A stretch of DNA of 64,000 nucleotides from Sipunculus nudus (GCA_026874595.1 CM049307.1:53608370-53672369), one strand, 5' to 3'. Shown: positions 23,557 to 36,368, counted from the first letter of the stretch. Notes: a model not told the origin generated them from the sequence alone. Translations and numbers: made by a program.

Positions 23557-24360
23557 AGACTTTTTTCAGGGATGTAACTTTATTTTAACAAGATTCAATT
23601 GTATACCCAAAATTATATCTGAATTTTGCAAATTTTCAAGTTATTTGCATTAATATAAAATCAGTACCTTATATTTTACCTAACTTTGACCATGGCACTT
23701 TTTTTTCCCTGTAAGTGCTGTAGATTTCAATTTTCACAGTTACATAAGCATTGTCTCTTTAAAATCTGAAATTTGAAACCAACTGATCAAAAAATGAAGA
23801 TTTTAAGCACCATGTCAAGTATTTTTACATCAAGCCAGTGGTATGCAGTGTGCTATAGGGCTAGCTCTCAGGTGCCCTGGATGTTATGTAATCCCTTCAC
23901 TCCTGGCCAGCTCCCATTTCCCTCAGTGTCTAGGTAAGCCGTGTCAGGCTGTCTGAGGTAACTACCACAAAGAGCCTTTTTTTTTCTCTCTCTCTCTTTC
24001 TGTATCTCTACCCCATAGAGACTTTTTTTTCAGGGATATCACTTTATTTAATCAGGATTCAATTGTACATCAAAGATTAGATCTGAATCATGCAAATTTT
24101 TAAGTTATTAGCATAAATAAAAAATCAATACCTTAGATTTTGCCAAACTTTGCCACTTCACGTGTTACCCTGTACGCATTCTTCATTCAGTTTTCACGGC
24201 ATGTATACATAAGGATTTAATCTGAAATTTCAAAGGAATTGTTTGAAAAGAGTAGCTTTTATTGAAGTATTTAGACAACATGCCAAGTATTGTTTACATC
24301 AGGCCAGCCCAGTTTAATAGTGGTGTGTATGGGTGATGGAGCCCTCACTTGTTTTATGAA
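23557..24360 (+). repeat. Tandem duplication of a ~330-bp segment
   Basis: The segment starting GACTTTTTTCAGGGATGTAA (about 23558) recurs from about 24019 with the same succession of words: ATTCAATTGTA, ATCTGAAT-TTGCAAATTTT, AAAATCAATACCTTA, TTTCAC-G---TACATAAG, and ATGCCAAGTATT-TTACATCA. The spacer includes a TTTTTTCTCTCTCT run. It probably lies within a larger element whose head, GTCCGTCCGTGC, is near 23.17 kb. Confidence 0.65.
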
Positions 24361-24435
24361 ATCACACCACACTCCAGGCGGCTTACCTACATAGGCTTCA
24401 GCTTGGTCCAGCTTAGCTTGGCTTCCCCTATGCAC

Positions 24436-24441
24436 TATATA

Positions 24442-24499
<58 letters not shown>
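24436..24499. repeat. (TA)n microsatellite
   Basis: About 60 bp of TA repeat with one G interruption. It directly abuts the repeat copy that begins at 24505. Confidence 0.97.
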
Positions 24500-24503
<4 letters not shown>

Positions 24504-24504
24504 A

Positions 24505-24660
24505 AGAGGGCACCAGGTCGCTAAGGTTAATGAGAGTTAAGTAACCACAGGAAATTAAATAAAAACCAGATATGTATGAACTTGGTACGACATTTATGTA
24601 CTATATGTACTCTTTCAAGCCAGTGCGATTTTTAAACCAGCTTTATATAGGTACTAGTCA
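24505..24660 (+). repeat. Dispersed repeat, second copy at 33.55 kb
   Basis: Shares GAGGGCAC-AGGTCGCT-AGGT, GAGAGTT-AGTAACCAC-GGA, AATTAAATAA, TATGAACTT and CTCAAGCCAGT with 33545-33690, in the same orientation. Confidence 0.7.
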
Positions 24661-25978
24661 CAAGGGCGGATACATTTATAAATAGAACAACGTTATCTTA
24701 AATCACATATATACATTATGGCTGCTTTACGTTTATGCCTAATAAACCGAGGAAAAATGCATGTATGAACAGGACTAAAAGACAACATTAAAAAATAATA
24801 TGTAAACCAGATTAAACTGACATTGTCTTTGCTACATCACTGTATGAACGTATTCAATTTACCTTGGACATTTTCGTTGCTCAGGCAACATGAAAAACTG
24901 TACATAGGAATGCGTTTCACCTACCTGAACGGATTTCAAAATTAAAATCATGGAACCATTCAAGTATTCACCACAGCTATTCATAAAGGAAGAATATTTG
25001 CCTGAACGGAATTGCAAAATTTAAACCATGTAACCATGCAAGTATTCACCACAGCTATTCTTGAGGGAAGAAATTTGAAGTCTGCTTTTTTACCGACTGT
25101 TAAATCACTTTGCATGTACATACCTTTCTGATCGCATAACCACATAATTTATTTCCAGTATGATATATTAATTGAAATTGCAAAAAGCGTGCAGCAAAAT
25201 ATTTGCACAGCCATGTGTAGGATAAGCTCTCGGTAATAAGGATGAAGTAACTTAACGTAGCATCTCTGGTAAATTACAATCCGAAAGTTGTATTAAATTC
25301 GTATTATATACCCCATGATGTATGTATCATTTTAAAGCTGCTACAGTGTTTATTTTTTTTCATAATGGCATATCATGAACTTTAGAAATATACATGTAAA
25401 GTACTAGAATACTTCAGGTTTAGCATACATCATATATTGAAGCAATTATAATGCTTCATTTTCAAATACATGTATTACATAAAATGTGACTTTTGTATTT
25501 TAATAAGTCAATCATGGCGCAACAGTACCCCTCCATGGGACCTTAGGCCCCTATAGCAGCGGCGTACCCTCATTGCCTAGGCATATTTCTGTAAACGTAG
25601 ACGGCCCTGAAATGCAGGCCTCAATATGACTTTTCAGATTATCGATGGCGTTCTGACATTGCAAGACCGCTGGTCTAATAAAGAATTATATTGATTCCAA
25701 TGCCCAGTTGATAATTCCTGAAATACTTGAAATGGGACAAACTGCCAAAACCCTCCAAACATTTGAATTTTCTCCCCAATCTTGAAAAAAAGGCCAAATT
25801 TGTATTTTTTTTTAGGAACTCCTCATGCCACTTCAGTTTCCTAATTCCCCGAAATGCCACATGCCACCCCCCCCCCCCCCCCCAAAAAAAAATGTGTTGC
25901 CTAGGGAAAAGGAAACTTATCCTTTTTCCAATGTCAATAGATTTGTGTGACATTTTTGTTACATTCCAGTCACTGGTT

Positions 25979-26045
<67 letters not shown>

Positions 26046-26570
26046 TTATATACACATTATTCTTAGGAACCTTTAATGTTTTTCAATTAAATAATTCCTT
26101 ATACAGGGCGTTAACATGTAAACCAATCGTTACTGCCTATAATCAACTACAAGCATATTGGTTTATAATAAAAAAAATTACAACATATTTCCTCCAATTA
26201 TATATCATTGTGCCAACACTTGCCTCAGCATGCATGATTATTTTCCTGTTTTTGTTATTAGGTACTCTGTTTTAACAACACAGTTTGCACACATATACAT
26301 ATATTAAATGTTGAATTACATAGTTGTAAATGAAATATTAAAAGTAAATTGAGAGTATAGGATATTACTAGAATATGGCGTCGGACGTCCGGCATCCGAG
26401 ATGCGTTGGCTTATGTATTTACTTTTCTGAACCAGTTAATTTATTCATACTTTTTTTTTTGCCCTGAACAGAAATCGCATACCTTTCGTTCGTGAGTATG
26501 GCTGTCATATAACAGGGGTCATAAACGCTTCTTTTTCGAGTTTAAATCACATAAATATCGATTAACATAT
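24661..26570. other. Intergenic DNA
   Basis: Mostly AT-rich. 24.90-25.08 kb contains a short imperfect direct repeat (CCTGAACGGA, CAAGTATTCACCACAGCTATTC appears twice). A C-run occurs at about 25.87 kb and a (TA)n tract at 25.98 kb. No gene was supported. Confidence 0.5.
25978..26044. repeat. (TA)n microsatellite
   Basis: About 65 bp of TA repeat with one AAA interruption near its left end. Confidence 0.97.
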
Positions 26571-26882
26571 AAGGCCAAAAAAGGTATGGTTTTTAGGCAC
26601 TGTTTTTTTTTTCAGAAATCAGTGCGGACGGGCGATTTTTTTAAACTTTTTTTTGTATGTTTCGGTCAAAATGTCCTTTGAACAACGAAAAGCATGATAA
26701 TAACACCTTTTTTATGCTGAACAGGTAAAATCTCTACATAAAAAAGGAAATCTTATCAAAATTGTATTATTTTATCTTCTTGAAAGATGAAAATCAAAAT
26801 AATATTTTGATGCGGGGGGGGGGGGGGGTATTATAATTGACAAGGGCGATGCCTGAGAACCAGCCCTATTTTTTTTCAGCCC
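26571..26882 (+). mobile_element. MITE, family A, forward copy
   Basis: The left end AAGGCCAAAAAAGGTATGGT and a right end reading GCCTGAGAACCAGCCC form imperfect terminal inverted repeats. Internal text (AAAGCATGATAATAACA, CTACATAAAAAAGGAAAT, TTTTATCTTCTTGAAAGA) matches the complement of the 27.53-kb copy. A G-run near 26.815-26.828 kb interrupts it. Confidence 0.7.
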
Positions 26883-27049
26883 AAGGAAATGAAATATAAA
26901 TGTACACACTTGGAACCAATGCTTTGTAAAGCTTTCTGACAAAACGTGCAAAAAAGGTAAATTTCCCCGTGTGGGGGAGGGGGGGGGGGGGGTTTGGGGG
27001 TTAACCTCCAAACCCCATCTGAGGATTTGAGGGGAGGGGGTAAGTGGGC

Positions 27050-27379
27050 AATGGCGAAACCAGGGGTAGCTTCGGGAGCTATAGCTCCCCCCATAAAGGT
27101 TCTGCCCTTCTTATATTCATTCATAATTTTATTTATTATAAAGGAGTTTGTTCCCCGGTGTATAGATATAAACGAATAGTCGAAAATTTACAAATATTAC
27201 ATATAAAGTTAGGCTATACATTCAATGAGTAAAATGCCAGATTATACCATTTACAACGCAAAGATATCATTCTAATCAACAAACTCCTTTTACGGACCCC
27301 ACTCTGCCTTCCCCATCCTAGCTTTGCGATATATCAGCTCCCCCCCCCCCCCCCCGAAAAATTTCATGGATCTGCCACT
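27050..27379. mobile_element. MITE-like element with TGGCGAAACCAG / GATCTGCCACTG ends
   Basis: The left end CAATGGCGAAACCAGGGG and the right end ATGGATCTGCCACTG are complementary with mismatches. Just inside, AGGAGTTTGTT and AACAAACTCCT form a second inverted pair. It lies between the two family A MITEs and contains a C-run. No coding sequence was seen. Confidence 0.5.
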
Positions 27380-27532
27380 GTAAGTTTGGGCGGGGAGGGT
27401 GGGGGGGGGGGGGGGTCGTCACCAGTGCTGCTTAACTTTATTTTATCGAAATAGTATAAAATGTACATAAAAACTATATAATACTACAATGCAAAATGTT
27501 ACAATTACAACTATATATCAATAAGGCCAAAA

Positions 27533-27856
27533 AAATAAAAGGTATGGTTCTCAGGCACCGCCCGCATAAATTTTAAACCCCTGCATCAAAAATTTTTATT
27601 TTAATTTTCAATGGAAACTTACCAATTTTGTGCTGCAACCGCTCGGACATTTCTTTCAAGGAGATAAAATCATACAATTTCCTTTTTTATGTAGGGCTTT
27701 TACTTGTTTAGCAAATCTGTCATTATCATGCTTTTCCCTAATCATTTGTCATTTTTATCAAACTATACCAAAAAATTAAAAATAAAAAAACCGCCCGCCC
27801 GCATTGATTTCTGAAAAAAAGTGCCTGAGAACCATACCTTTTTTTATTTTGGCCTC
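27533..27856 (-). mobile_element. MITE, family A, inverted copy
   Basis: The left end from 27533 and the right end to about 27855 are nearly perfect ~34-bp inverted repeats: AAGGCCAAAAAAATAAAAGG then TATGGTTCTCAGGCAC, mirrored by GTGCCTGAGAACCATACC. The interior matches the 26.57-kb copy on the opposite strand. Confidence 0.82.
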
Positions 27857-28141
27857 ATATATATAGCTTAAATTGCAACTATAGTTATCACACAATAATA
27901 CACAACCCCTTTAATAACACGTTTAATTTATGTGATGCTTGTACAGACAACCCAAGACAGATTTCTATAATACCTGATAAATCGACATTCTCTATAGATT
28001 TATTAATTAATTTATTTAAACATGCTTACACATCAGGGTAACCCGTTCAGACAAGACTGTCTGCCACATGCAGGGCCCTGTTTGGAAATATAATTTGTAC
28101 AATGTTAAATCATTTAAAGTACAATGACCAATGACAATGTA

Positions 28142-28486
28142 AAGCTGTGTTTCCATGTATCCGTAAAAATCGTATCCGCAAAAGACGTACGTACGCTCCA
28201 TAGTGCGCAGTCCGCTAAAACTGTTTCCATAAGTACATACGTTTTTCTTGCGAAGACCCTTTCGCGTGCCTCTTTATGAAACTGCAAAGACAACTGCCAT
28301 AAGCACAATTTTACTGTAAATGCACCCGGTGACCCAGGGTCGCTGTCGGGAAATGTAGGCATTTTTGTCATCCGCAAAACGGTTGAATCGCTCACCGATC
28401 CGTTTCGATGTGGTCCGTTTTTGCGGCTACGCATGCGGAGCACGTCAAAACGTACACATAGAAACGGATACATGGAAACACAGCTT
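28142..28486. mobile_element. 345-bp MITE with perfect 23-bp terminal inverted repeats
   Basis: Bases 28142-28164 (AAGCTGTGTTTCCATGTATC...) are the exact reverse complement of 28464-28486. The interior is rich in ACGTACG and CCGCAAAA words. No clear target-site duplication was identified and no transposase is present. The superfamily is therefore unassigned. Confidence 0.85.
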
Positions 28487-28909
28487 GGTACAAGTGGCTT
28501 ACGACAAAATGACACTGCAAGATGTGACATTTAACATAAAAATATACAACTACGACATGCAACTATATATACAGTATATGCACGAGAGCAGCTGAACTGA
28601 AGGACGTATAGCATACGGAATACGAAATCAAATGTAATACAAGGTATATGAAGTAAAATTAAGACAGAAATAACGTGATCATTTTTAAAGGCATTTGAAA
28701 AGGAACAGTTTCTTTGATTGCCATTTAATGTGTTCCACAAAATAGGGCCTCGGCATATGTAGGATTTCTTAAAGTAGTCTCTGCGAGGTTAGGTATACAT
28801 ATAATTTATGGGACTGACTTTTGCGTGTGTCACATTTGTGAACACATAAGTGAACGGGTCGCTCTTTAACTGATTTGATGCCGAGGGATCTATACGGATA
28901 TTGGTAATG

Positions 28910-28960
<51 letters not shown>
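28910..28960. repeat. (TA)n microsatellite
   Basis: About 50 bp of pure TA repeat. Confidence 0.97.
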
Positions 28961-28962
<2 letters not shown>

Positions 28963-29499
28963 TAGTTAAAATAGCGAATTATAATAAGTGCGGCTCGATG
29001 TCAAAGTCTGTGTAATGGTTAGATATGAGGAAGGTGCATTTCCCAGACAAAGAGGCCATAATCAATATGTGGCTGAATCAGGCCAATGTATATATTCAAA
29101 TATATCAAGTATCGCTCATATTTTGCTAATTCAATAACGAATAAACCTTTCCTTCATAAATTCACTAACTTTTTGGAAATTTTATTTCTTGTAGATCAAT
29201 TGCAGAAAAGTTAAAAACGCGTTTGCAGCTGAAATATGCTGGAAAACATAGTATTCCATTCATAAAAATGAAATTTATGGTTAAAATGTGTCCGCAGGAC
29301 TGATTAATGATTGAAACCATATTTCCTAAAGTACATGCTGATAAGGTATATTGCCTTGCTATCCGCCGTATATAGCGCTGCAGATTATAATGTCAAGTTT
29401 AAAAAGAAGACCGTTAAAAACAAAAGAAGCCTCTTTGTCATGATGCAGCTTACAGTTTTGCATTTTTTTCACAATAATCATTTATTTCGATTACGAAAT

Positions 29500-30055
29500 G
29501 ACGGTCCTGTGACCTTCACCTTTGACCTCTGGACCCTGATAATCAAAATGTTTCTGACTTTAAAGGTGGGTCATTAATAGGTCAAGTTTGAAGACAATCT
29601 GTCTAGCCAAAGCAGAATTATCATCCATAAACTAATTTGTGAATGAATGGGTCCTGTGGCCTTGATCTTTGACCCTATGACCTCTATATCGAAAAGAATC
29701 TTCCCTTATCGGCAGGTTAGTAATATCTTGAAGATGGAAGGTTTGTGATGAAAAGTTAGGCCGGAAATGCATACACATCCCTTTTAAAGAAATGGGTCCT
29801 GTGACCTTGACCTTTGGATACCAATATCGACAGGGTTCCTACTTTAGTTGTGAGCCATATATAAATTAGGTTTGAAACCAATATGTCAAACTAAACTGGA
29901 GTTATCACCTGGAAACTAATTTGTGAACAGATGGCCCCTGTGACCTTGACCTTTGACCTTGTGACCCCAAATACATTAATGCTCTCCCCATAATGGCAAG
30001 TAAGCTAAATGTGCAAGATGGAAAATCTGGGATGAAAAGCTTATCTTAAAAAGCA
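29500..30055 (+). repeat. Four ~145-bp tandem units with GTGACCTTGACCTTTGACC core
   Basis: GGTCCTGTGACCTTCACC recurs in variant form at about 29503, 29649, 29795 and 29933. Units 1 and 3 resemble each other more closely in their 3' parts (CAGAATTATCA / CTGGAGTTATCA, AACTAATTTGTGAA), and units 2 and 4 resemble each other (AGATGGAA, TGATGAAAAG). This suggests the array grew by dimer duplication. The core contains nuclear-receptor-like half sites (TGACC). Confidence 0.8.
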
Positions 30056-30250
30056 GACTTCGAGTCAGCTGAGGTAAATACTTGATAAGTTTACAAACTA
30101 TATATCATTCAAGTCAAGTGAGAACCCTAGTCCTGTTGTGTAATGTAAACTCTAAGTGAAAAGATGGGTTTGAACGTTTTAACTATAAACGATAGAAAAT
30201 AACATGACACATCAGTGTACATATATAACATGCATATTTTGGTGATTACT

Positions 30251-31774
30251 TCATCCGATTTTCGTTAGATTTACAGACACAGTTTGTGGTTTACCTATTG
30301 CAGTAGCAGGAAGCACTGTGACCACTCCGGCGTCTTTTAGATACTTCCATGTAAAACCTGCGGAAACGCTGACATTAAAACCCTTTGGATAATGCAATGA
30401 CGGTACAACGATTTCTGTCGGTGTTTTGATGGACGGGTTATAGATATATTCAAATACAAATGATTTCGTCACAGGGTCAAAGGTCATGGATGTGGGCGTC
30501 CCAGCGACAGCACGGCAGTAAACGCGGGAAAATGCGCGTGCAATGTTCCACTGGACATGTCCCCCGTTGTCAAAAAATCTCCAGTCCCAATAGGTCCATG
30601 ATTGAAGGTTTTTGTCGGCTTGGTCCATCACAAAATTGCATTCGACTGTGGCCGTAGAATTTTGGTTTCCGTCAGGTTCACAGAGACCAAATTCAGTGAG
30701 GAAGCTGCTGCCCCCGGTAACCGAGAGGTCTTTCTGAATAGCAGAAAAGACGAGTGGACCTAACACGTCATCACACACCATTCGTTTTATTCCCCCATAG
30801 CTGCCGTGATCCCCAGGATTCAGTAACCAGCAATAGTAATGGTATGATAAAACACTACGGTTTCTGTAATTCGGCCCTCCCGGAACAGTCGTGAAACCAG
30901 AGCCGAGATATTTCCCCTGCGTAATCATACCCCACGTGACCGGTTCGTAAAACACAAGCGTCTCATTGTCTACACATCTTATTGCATTGTTGATCACGTG
31001 ATATAACGGCATGAGATTATTGGCTCCTGCTTTTCCGGGTAAAAACAGAGCAGGATCGGAAAACACGTCACCGGCCCATGGTTCATTTAAAATTTCGTAA
31101 CCGAGCACATTTTTCGTATTCTTGAACACGGACGCCACCTTCTGCCAAAATTTGGCAAAATAGTTTCGTGTCCCCATTACGTTGTCGTAAATCTCCTGAA
31201 ATGCCCTGCTAGTAGCTTGAGTCAAATACCCATCGGCCCACGCAGTAATGTTCTTCCATGGCCAGGGGTAGGGGTTGGGGGACGGAGGTAACAAATCGAT
31301 CAACCATCGAGGGGCCCCGTCGTAAGAACCAAATTTCGACGAGAGCACATCTTGATGGACGTCTAGTATAGCGTACATACCCCGTTCTTCCAGTTTGGAT
31401 AATATTTTCTCTATGATTGATAGGTATGTCTCGTTGAAGGTATCCTTGGCTGGCATGGTTCCCGCCCACATTGTGCCAAGACGAACTGCAGTGAATCCCC
31501 AAGACTTCAGCAAGTCTAGTTTGGTATCGTTCAGCATATCTTCAGGATACCATGGCGGTGATTTTTTCACTGCGTTGAACCCGTGAAAAAGTCTAACTCT
31601 TCCGCTTTCGTCAACCATCCATTTTCCATCTGCCCGTATCCTATCCAAGCTCACCGCAGGCTGTTTATCAAAACAGCGAAAGCAGCCACAGCAATAGCTG
31701 TGTAGCACTGCTATCAAGCCAAGCAGCAACAGGTTCCGCGTCCTCATTCTGTTAGTCGGTTTTGTCGCAAACAC
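30251..31774 (-). CDS. Endoglycoceramidase-like glycoside hydrolase family 5 enzyme, single exon
   Basis: Endoglycoceramidases split the bond between the oligosaccharide and ceramide of glycosphingolipids. They are secreted or lysosomal. The 507-residue frame has an N-terminal hydrophobic signal (from Met10, RNLLLLGLIAVLHSY), a GH5 barrel (about 45-405) and a C-terminal beta-sandwich (about 415-507). Visible motifs are FHGFNAVKKSPPWYP, GFTAVRLGTMWAG, AILDVHQDVLSS, the acid/base NEP (GYEILNEPWAGD, Glu231), SYHYYCW, and the nucleophile in LTEFG (Glu361). SWTYWDW and FVFEYIYNP follow the EGCase II pattern. Several N-glycosylation sequons fit a secreted protein. Translation could start at Met1 or Met10; Met10 gives the more typical signal peptide. 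There is no intron, unlike the neighbouring multi-exon genes. Related GH5 proteins are known from cnidarians and other invertebrates. The family call is firm; substrate preference is inferred. Confidence 0.9.
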   Translation of the reverse strand: MFATKPTNRMRTRNLLLLGLIAVLHSYCCGCFRCFDKQPAVSLDRIRADGKWMVDESGRVRLFHGFNAVKKSPPWYPEDMLNDTKLDLLKSWGFTAVRLGTMWAGTMPAKDTFNETYLSIIEKILSKLEERGMYAILDVHQDVLSSKFGSYDGAPRWLIDLLPPSPNPYPWPWKNITAWADGYLTQATSRAFQEIYDNVMGTRNYFAKFWQKVASVFKNTKNVLGYEILNEPWAGDVFSDPALFLPGKAGANNLMPLYHVINNAIRCVDNETLVFYEPVTWGMITQGKYLGSGFTTVPGGPNYRNRSVLSYHYYCWLLNPGDHGSYGGIKRMVCDDVLGPLVFSAIQKDLSVTGGSSFLTEFGLCEPDGNQNSTATVECNFVMDQADKNLQSWTYWDWRFFDNGGHVQWNIARAFSRVYCRAVAGTPTSMTFDPVTKSFVFEYIYNPSIKTPTEIVVPSLHYPKGFNVSVSAGFTWKYLKDAGVVTVLPATAIGKPQTVSVNLTKIG

Positions 31775-33540
<1,766 letters not shown>

Positions 33541-33544
33541 TCAA

Positions 33545-33960
33545 CAAGAGGGCACTAGGTCGCTGAGGTCAACGAGAGTTTAGTAACCACCGGAAATTAA
33601 ATAAGCAGCAGATATACCGGTATGAACTTTGTTCGTCCTAAATGTAGTACTCTCTCAAGCCAGTACGTGATTTACAAACCAGATATTCACATTTTCTGTA
33701 GATTTTATGTGATTTCTGACTTACTCTGTGCATTTACCAATGAACTGTGAGTAAGTCTTGTTAAGAACCGTTTGAAAAGTTTTTATAAAGCCTCTGTGAC
33801 GGTTAAATGCATGTGCTTGTTAATCTATAACCGTAAGCACGGTACATGAGTCAATGTTGAAAAAATAAAAACATGTAACCTAAGGTGATTGGTTGCATAT
33901 TTGTGAAAAAGTTCAAAGGTCACCAGTTGCAAAACGACCTTTGCAAAACTCTTGTTCGTT
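33545..33960 (+). repeat. Composite dispersed repeat
   Basis: The left part (33545-33690) matches 24505-24660 and the right part (33775-33960) matches 8230-8445, both in the same orientation. The two parts occur separately elsewhere but are adjacent here. Confidence 0.65.
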
Positions 33961-34045
33961 TGAATGCCCTTCATTTAGATGCTGATGGGAATTTATCATT
34001 AAAAAAATAAGTGCAAATGTTTTTGACCTTATCGTATTTGTATTG

Positions 34046-34147
34046 GTTATAACCCAATGAAATGTAATGCAAGCCGTGAGGTTTCCGATTGACATGCACA
34101 AGCCAAGCAAATATCATGGTTTGCATTACATTTCATTGGGCTATAAC
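34046..34147. repeat. 102-bp foldback sequence with 27-bp arms
   Basis: Bases 34046-34072 (GTTATAACCCAATGAAATG...) are complementary to 34121-34147 at 26 of 27 positions; the odd pair would be a G-U wobble in RNA. Weaker pairing extends inward (GCCGTGA against ACCATGA). The 48-bp centre would be the loop. It may be a minimal MITE or a structured RNA; no flanking duplication was identified. Confidence 0.8.
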
Positions 34148-36039
34148 TGATGTCTCACATGCCCCGCCTCCTTGTTCTAAAGTCACACGTGACTATTTTT
34201 TTTTTTTGGCTACGCATCGCGTTCTCTCAGAATGTCAAACTTGAAAAAATTCTTTCCACACAGCAATGTAAATATGGAGTCAGACAAGCTATGAACGTGT
34301 TTTTTCCCGGGGATCAAGGAAGGTGGAGTTACTTTGCTAATGAGAATAAAACCAGTTCTTTGCCATATTTGGAAAGTCGCCAATTAACTTCACTTGCATG
34401 GTTACTTTTCATGACCCTGCATGTGATGCCAGCAGATTTGAACGTACAGTTAGAAAAAAGGGAAAATACACCACATGTGGGACAAATAAATAATACGGTA
34501 TCCGCTGACCTTCTTAAATTGTTTCATGTTTAACACATACCCATGACCCGTTGTGTACATAAACATACACTAACTTACATACCAGTACAGGCCCGATCTT
34601 AAAAAAGCAAACAAAGAGTAATTTCAATTCTTTATTATAAAACCTGAACTCCTGTTCATTAATATCAGAACATTAATAAAATACACCAAACCTTGACGTT
34701 TAAAGCCTTATTAAAAGCGTTTCTTATTTTATTAGTTTTTATATCACTAAGGCATATTTTATACAAGCATACATTATTAGAAACTTCCGGTTATCTTCGC
34801 TTGGATGAAGTTTGAACTTCAGTCTTTCGTAGTTTGAAATGTACAGACGTTAAAGTTTGCCCTCCTATATTCTCCTTGGGTCATGCATCCAGCCTCGCAG
34901 CCGAGGTAACCACTTTAGACCTTCCATTCTACAGCTTGTGGTGTAGACCTTGGTCGGTGGTTTTCACTAATGATGAAATGAGACCTGAAATCTTGCAATC
35001 TGACCAAACACATAAACAAATGTTGTACTACGGATTCTGGGAAAACATAAAATGGTACCAAGAAACATTTATTAAAACCAGTTACCGTACACAACCAAGC
35101 CGGATACAAAAACAGATTGGGGACACATTTATAAAATAGTAAATAGTAACCTCTTTCACGATCATAGAATTTGTCAGAAACAGCCAAAATAAGATATTAT
35201 TTATTTAATGCGTATAAGTCCTTGCAAAATAAATCGCTCCTTTTCATATAAATATGACAAGCAATTTAATAATCAAATACAAAACAGATAAAAAATGAGG
35301 TTCAGTAAAAGATTTTATGAAAGAATATCAGGAAACTATTACGTATTCGATAGCCATTTAATATTTCATGTAATGCCACGGAAACGTACTTCATTTCTGC
35401 AGTAATATGCCCCTATTTCCATGCAATTATAGATACAATACTTCAATAAAACCGTTTGAACAGTCATTTTTAGAACAGAATGTGCTATACCTGTAATCTG
35501 CTCGCATAAAATACCAATAAAATATGATATAAATGTAGAACCAAACACCTGGTTAAATATTTTGAACAACTGCAAAACAGCAGGTATTATATACTGGTCA
35601 ACCCCTTGTGTATACAATCCATATTTTTGTAAAAAGAAAGTGATGTTTTATTAAAACTGCATCACACAATGACAAAAAAAATCCGGCATATATGGTCATT
35701 GAATCCCTTGCCCTTCTATACCAGTAAATAAATAGGTTATAATTCCAGTGGATGCTCGTCCATATCGTTTATATATTGTTTTACCTCTGCATAAAAGTCA
35801 GTACTAGGGGTAAAAAGGATGTAATAAAAAATATTAATTAAACCAAACTTAAAAAAAAAGTCATTTCTCAGCCGATTCAGACTCCTCAAGTTTTGAAAAT
35901 GATGTCAAGTGTATTTGATGTGTGTTGTTATCCCGGTTTCATCTTTGAAGTGCCAGGTCCGATTTTAAAAAAAAAAGAATTTTTTTTGGGAAAAATGCAT
36001 TCCCTTTTTTGGATTAAACAGGATTTTAGCAAAATCACA
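34148..36039. other. Region between the foldback and the 3' end of the synaptotagmin-like gene
   Basis: An AATAAA on the - strand (TTTATT at 35646-35651), about 390 bp past the synaptotagmin-like stop, is a candidate poly(A) signal. The rest is AT-rich; open frames at 34.15 and 34.83 kb show no family signature. Confidence 0.4.
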
Positions 36040-36368
36040 CTACGGATGCATCAGATAGTGCCATCTAGTGACAGGTGTGCGAGGCTGCGCCAGCATATCC
36101 TGCCAGTGACGTAACTCATCGCCGCGCGCATACAGGAAGGGGCCCGTAACAACCTTTCCGTAGACGCGCTGATTTTCTGTCATGCCGTCCTCGACAATCA
36201 CCAGCATGGCGACTTCCACGCTAATCGAGTCCATCTGCCTGCTGGGGATGGTAAAACTGACGGAGCCGTTAAAAGCGACCTCTGGTGACCAGAACTGCGT
36301 CTCGCTGTGCTTGGTTTTACACAAAGTCGGGCCGTTGTACAAACGAACTCTCACCCTAGATCGTAGTT
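36040..36368 (-). CDS. SYT15: Syt15-like exon 8: most of C2B and stop
   Basis: Acceptor attattttag on the - strand precedes the exon, which enters in phase 1. It encodes LRSRVRVRLYNGPTLCKTKH through GPFLYARGDELRHWQDML and TRWHYLMHP, then TAG. Loop 3 reads VIVEDGMTEN and lacks the usual D-x-D Ca2+ ligands. Confidence 0.9.

Noticed and set aside
25727..26275. 182-codon frame with PPPPP and Ile/Tyr repeats
   Set aside because: It is a combination of a C-run and a TA tract. Nothing in it resembles a domain.
34150..34533. 127-codon open frame on the + strand
   Set aside because: It has no recognisable domain, no splice context and ordinary AT-rich composition. It begins next to the foldback.
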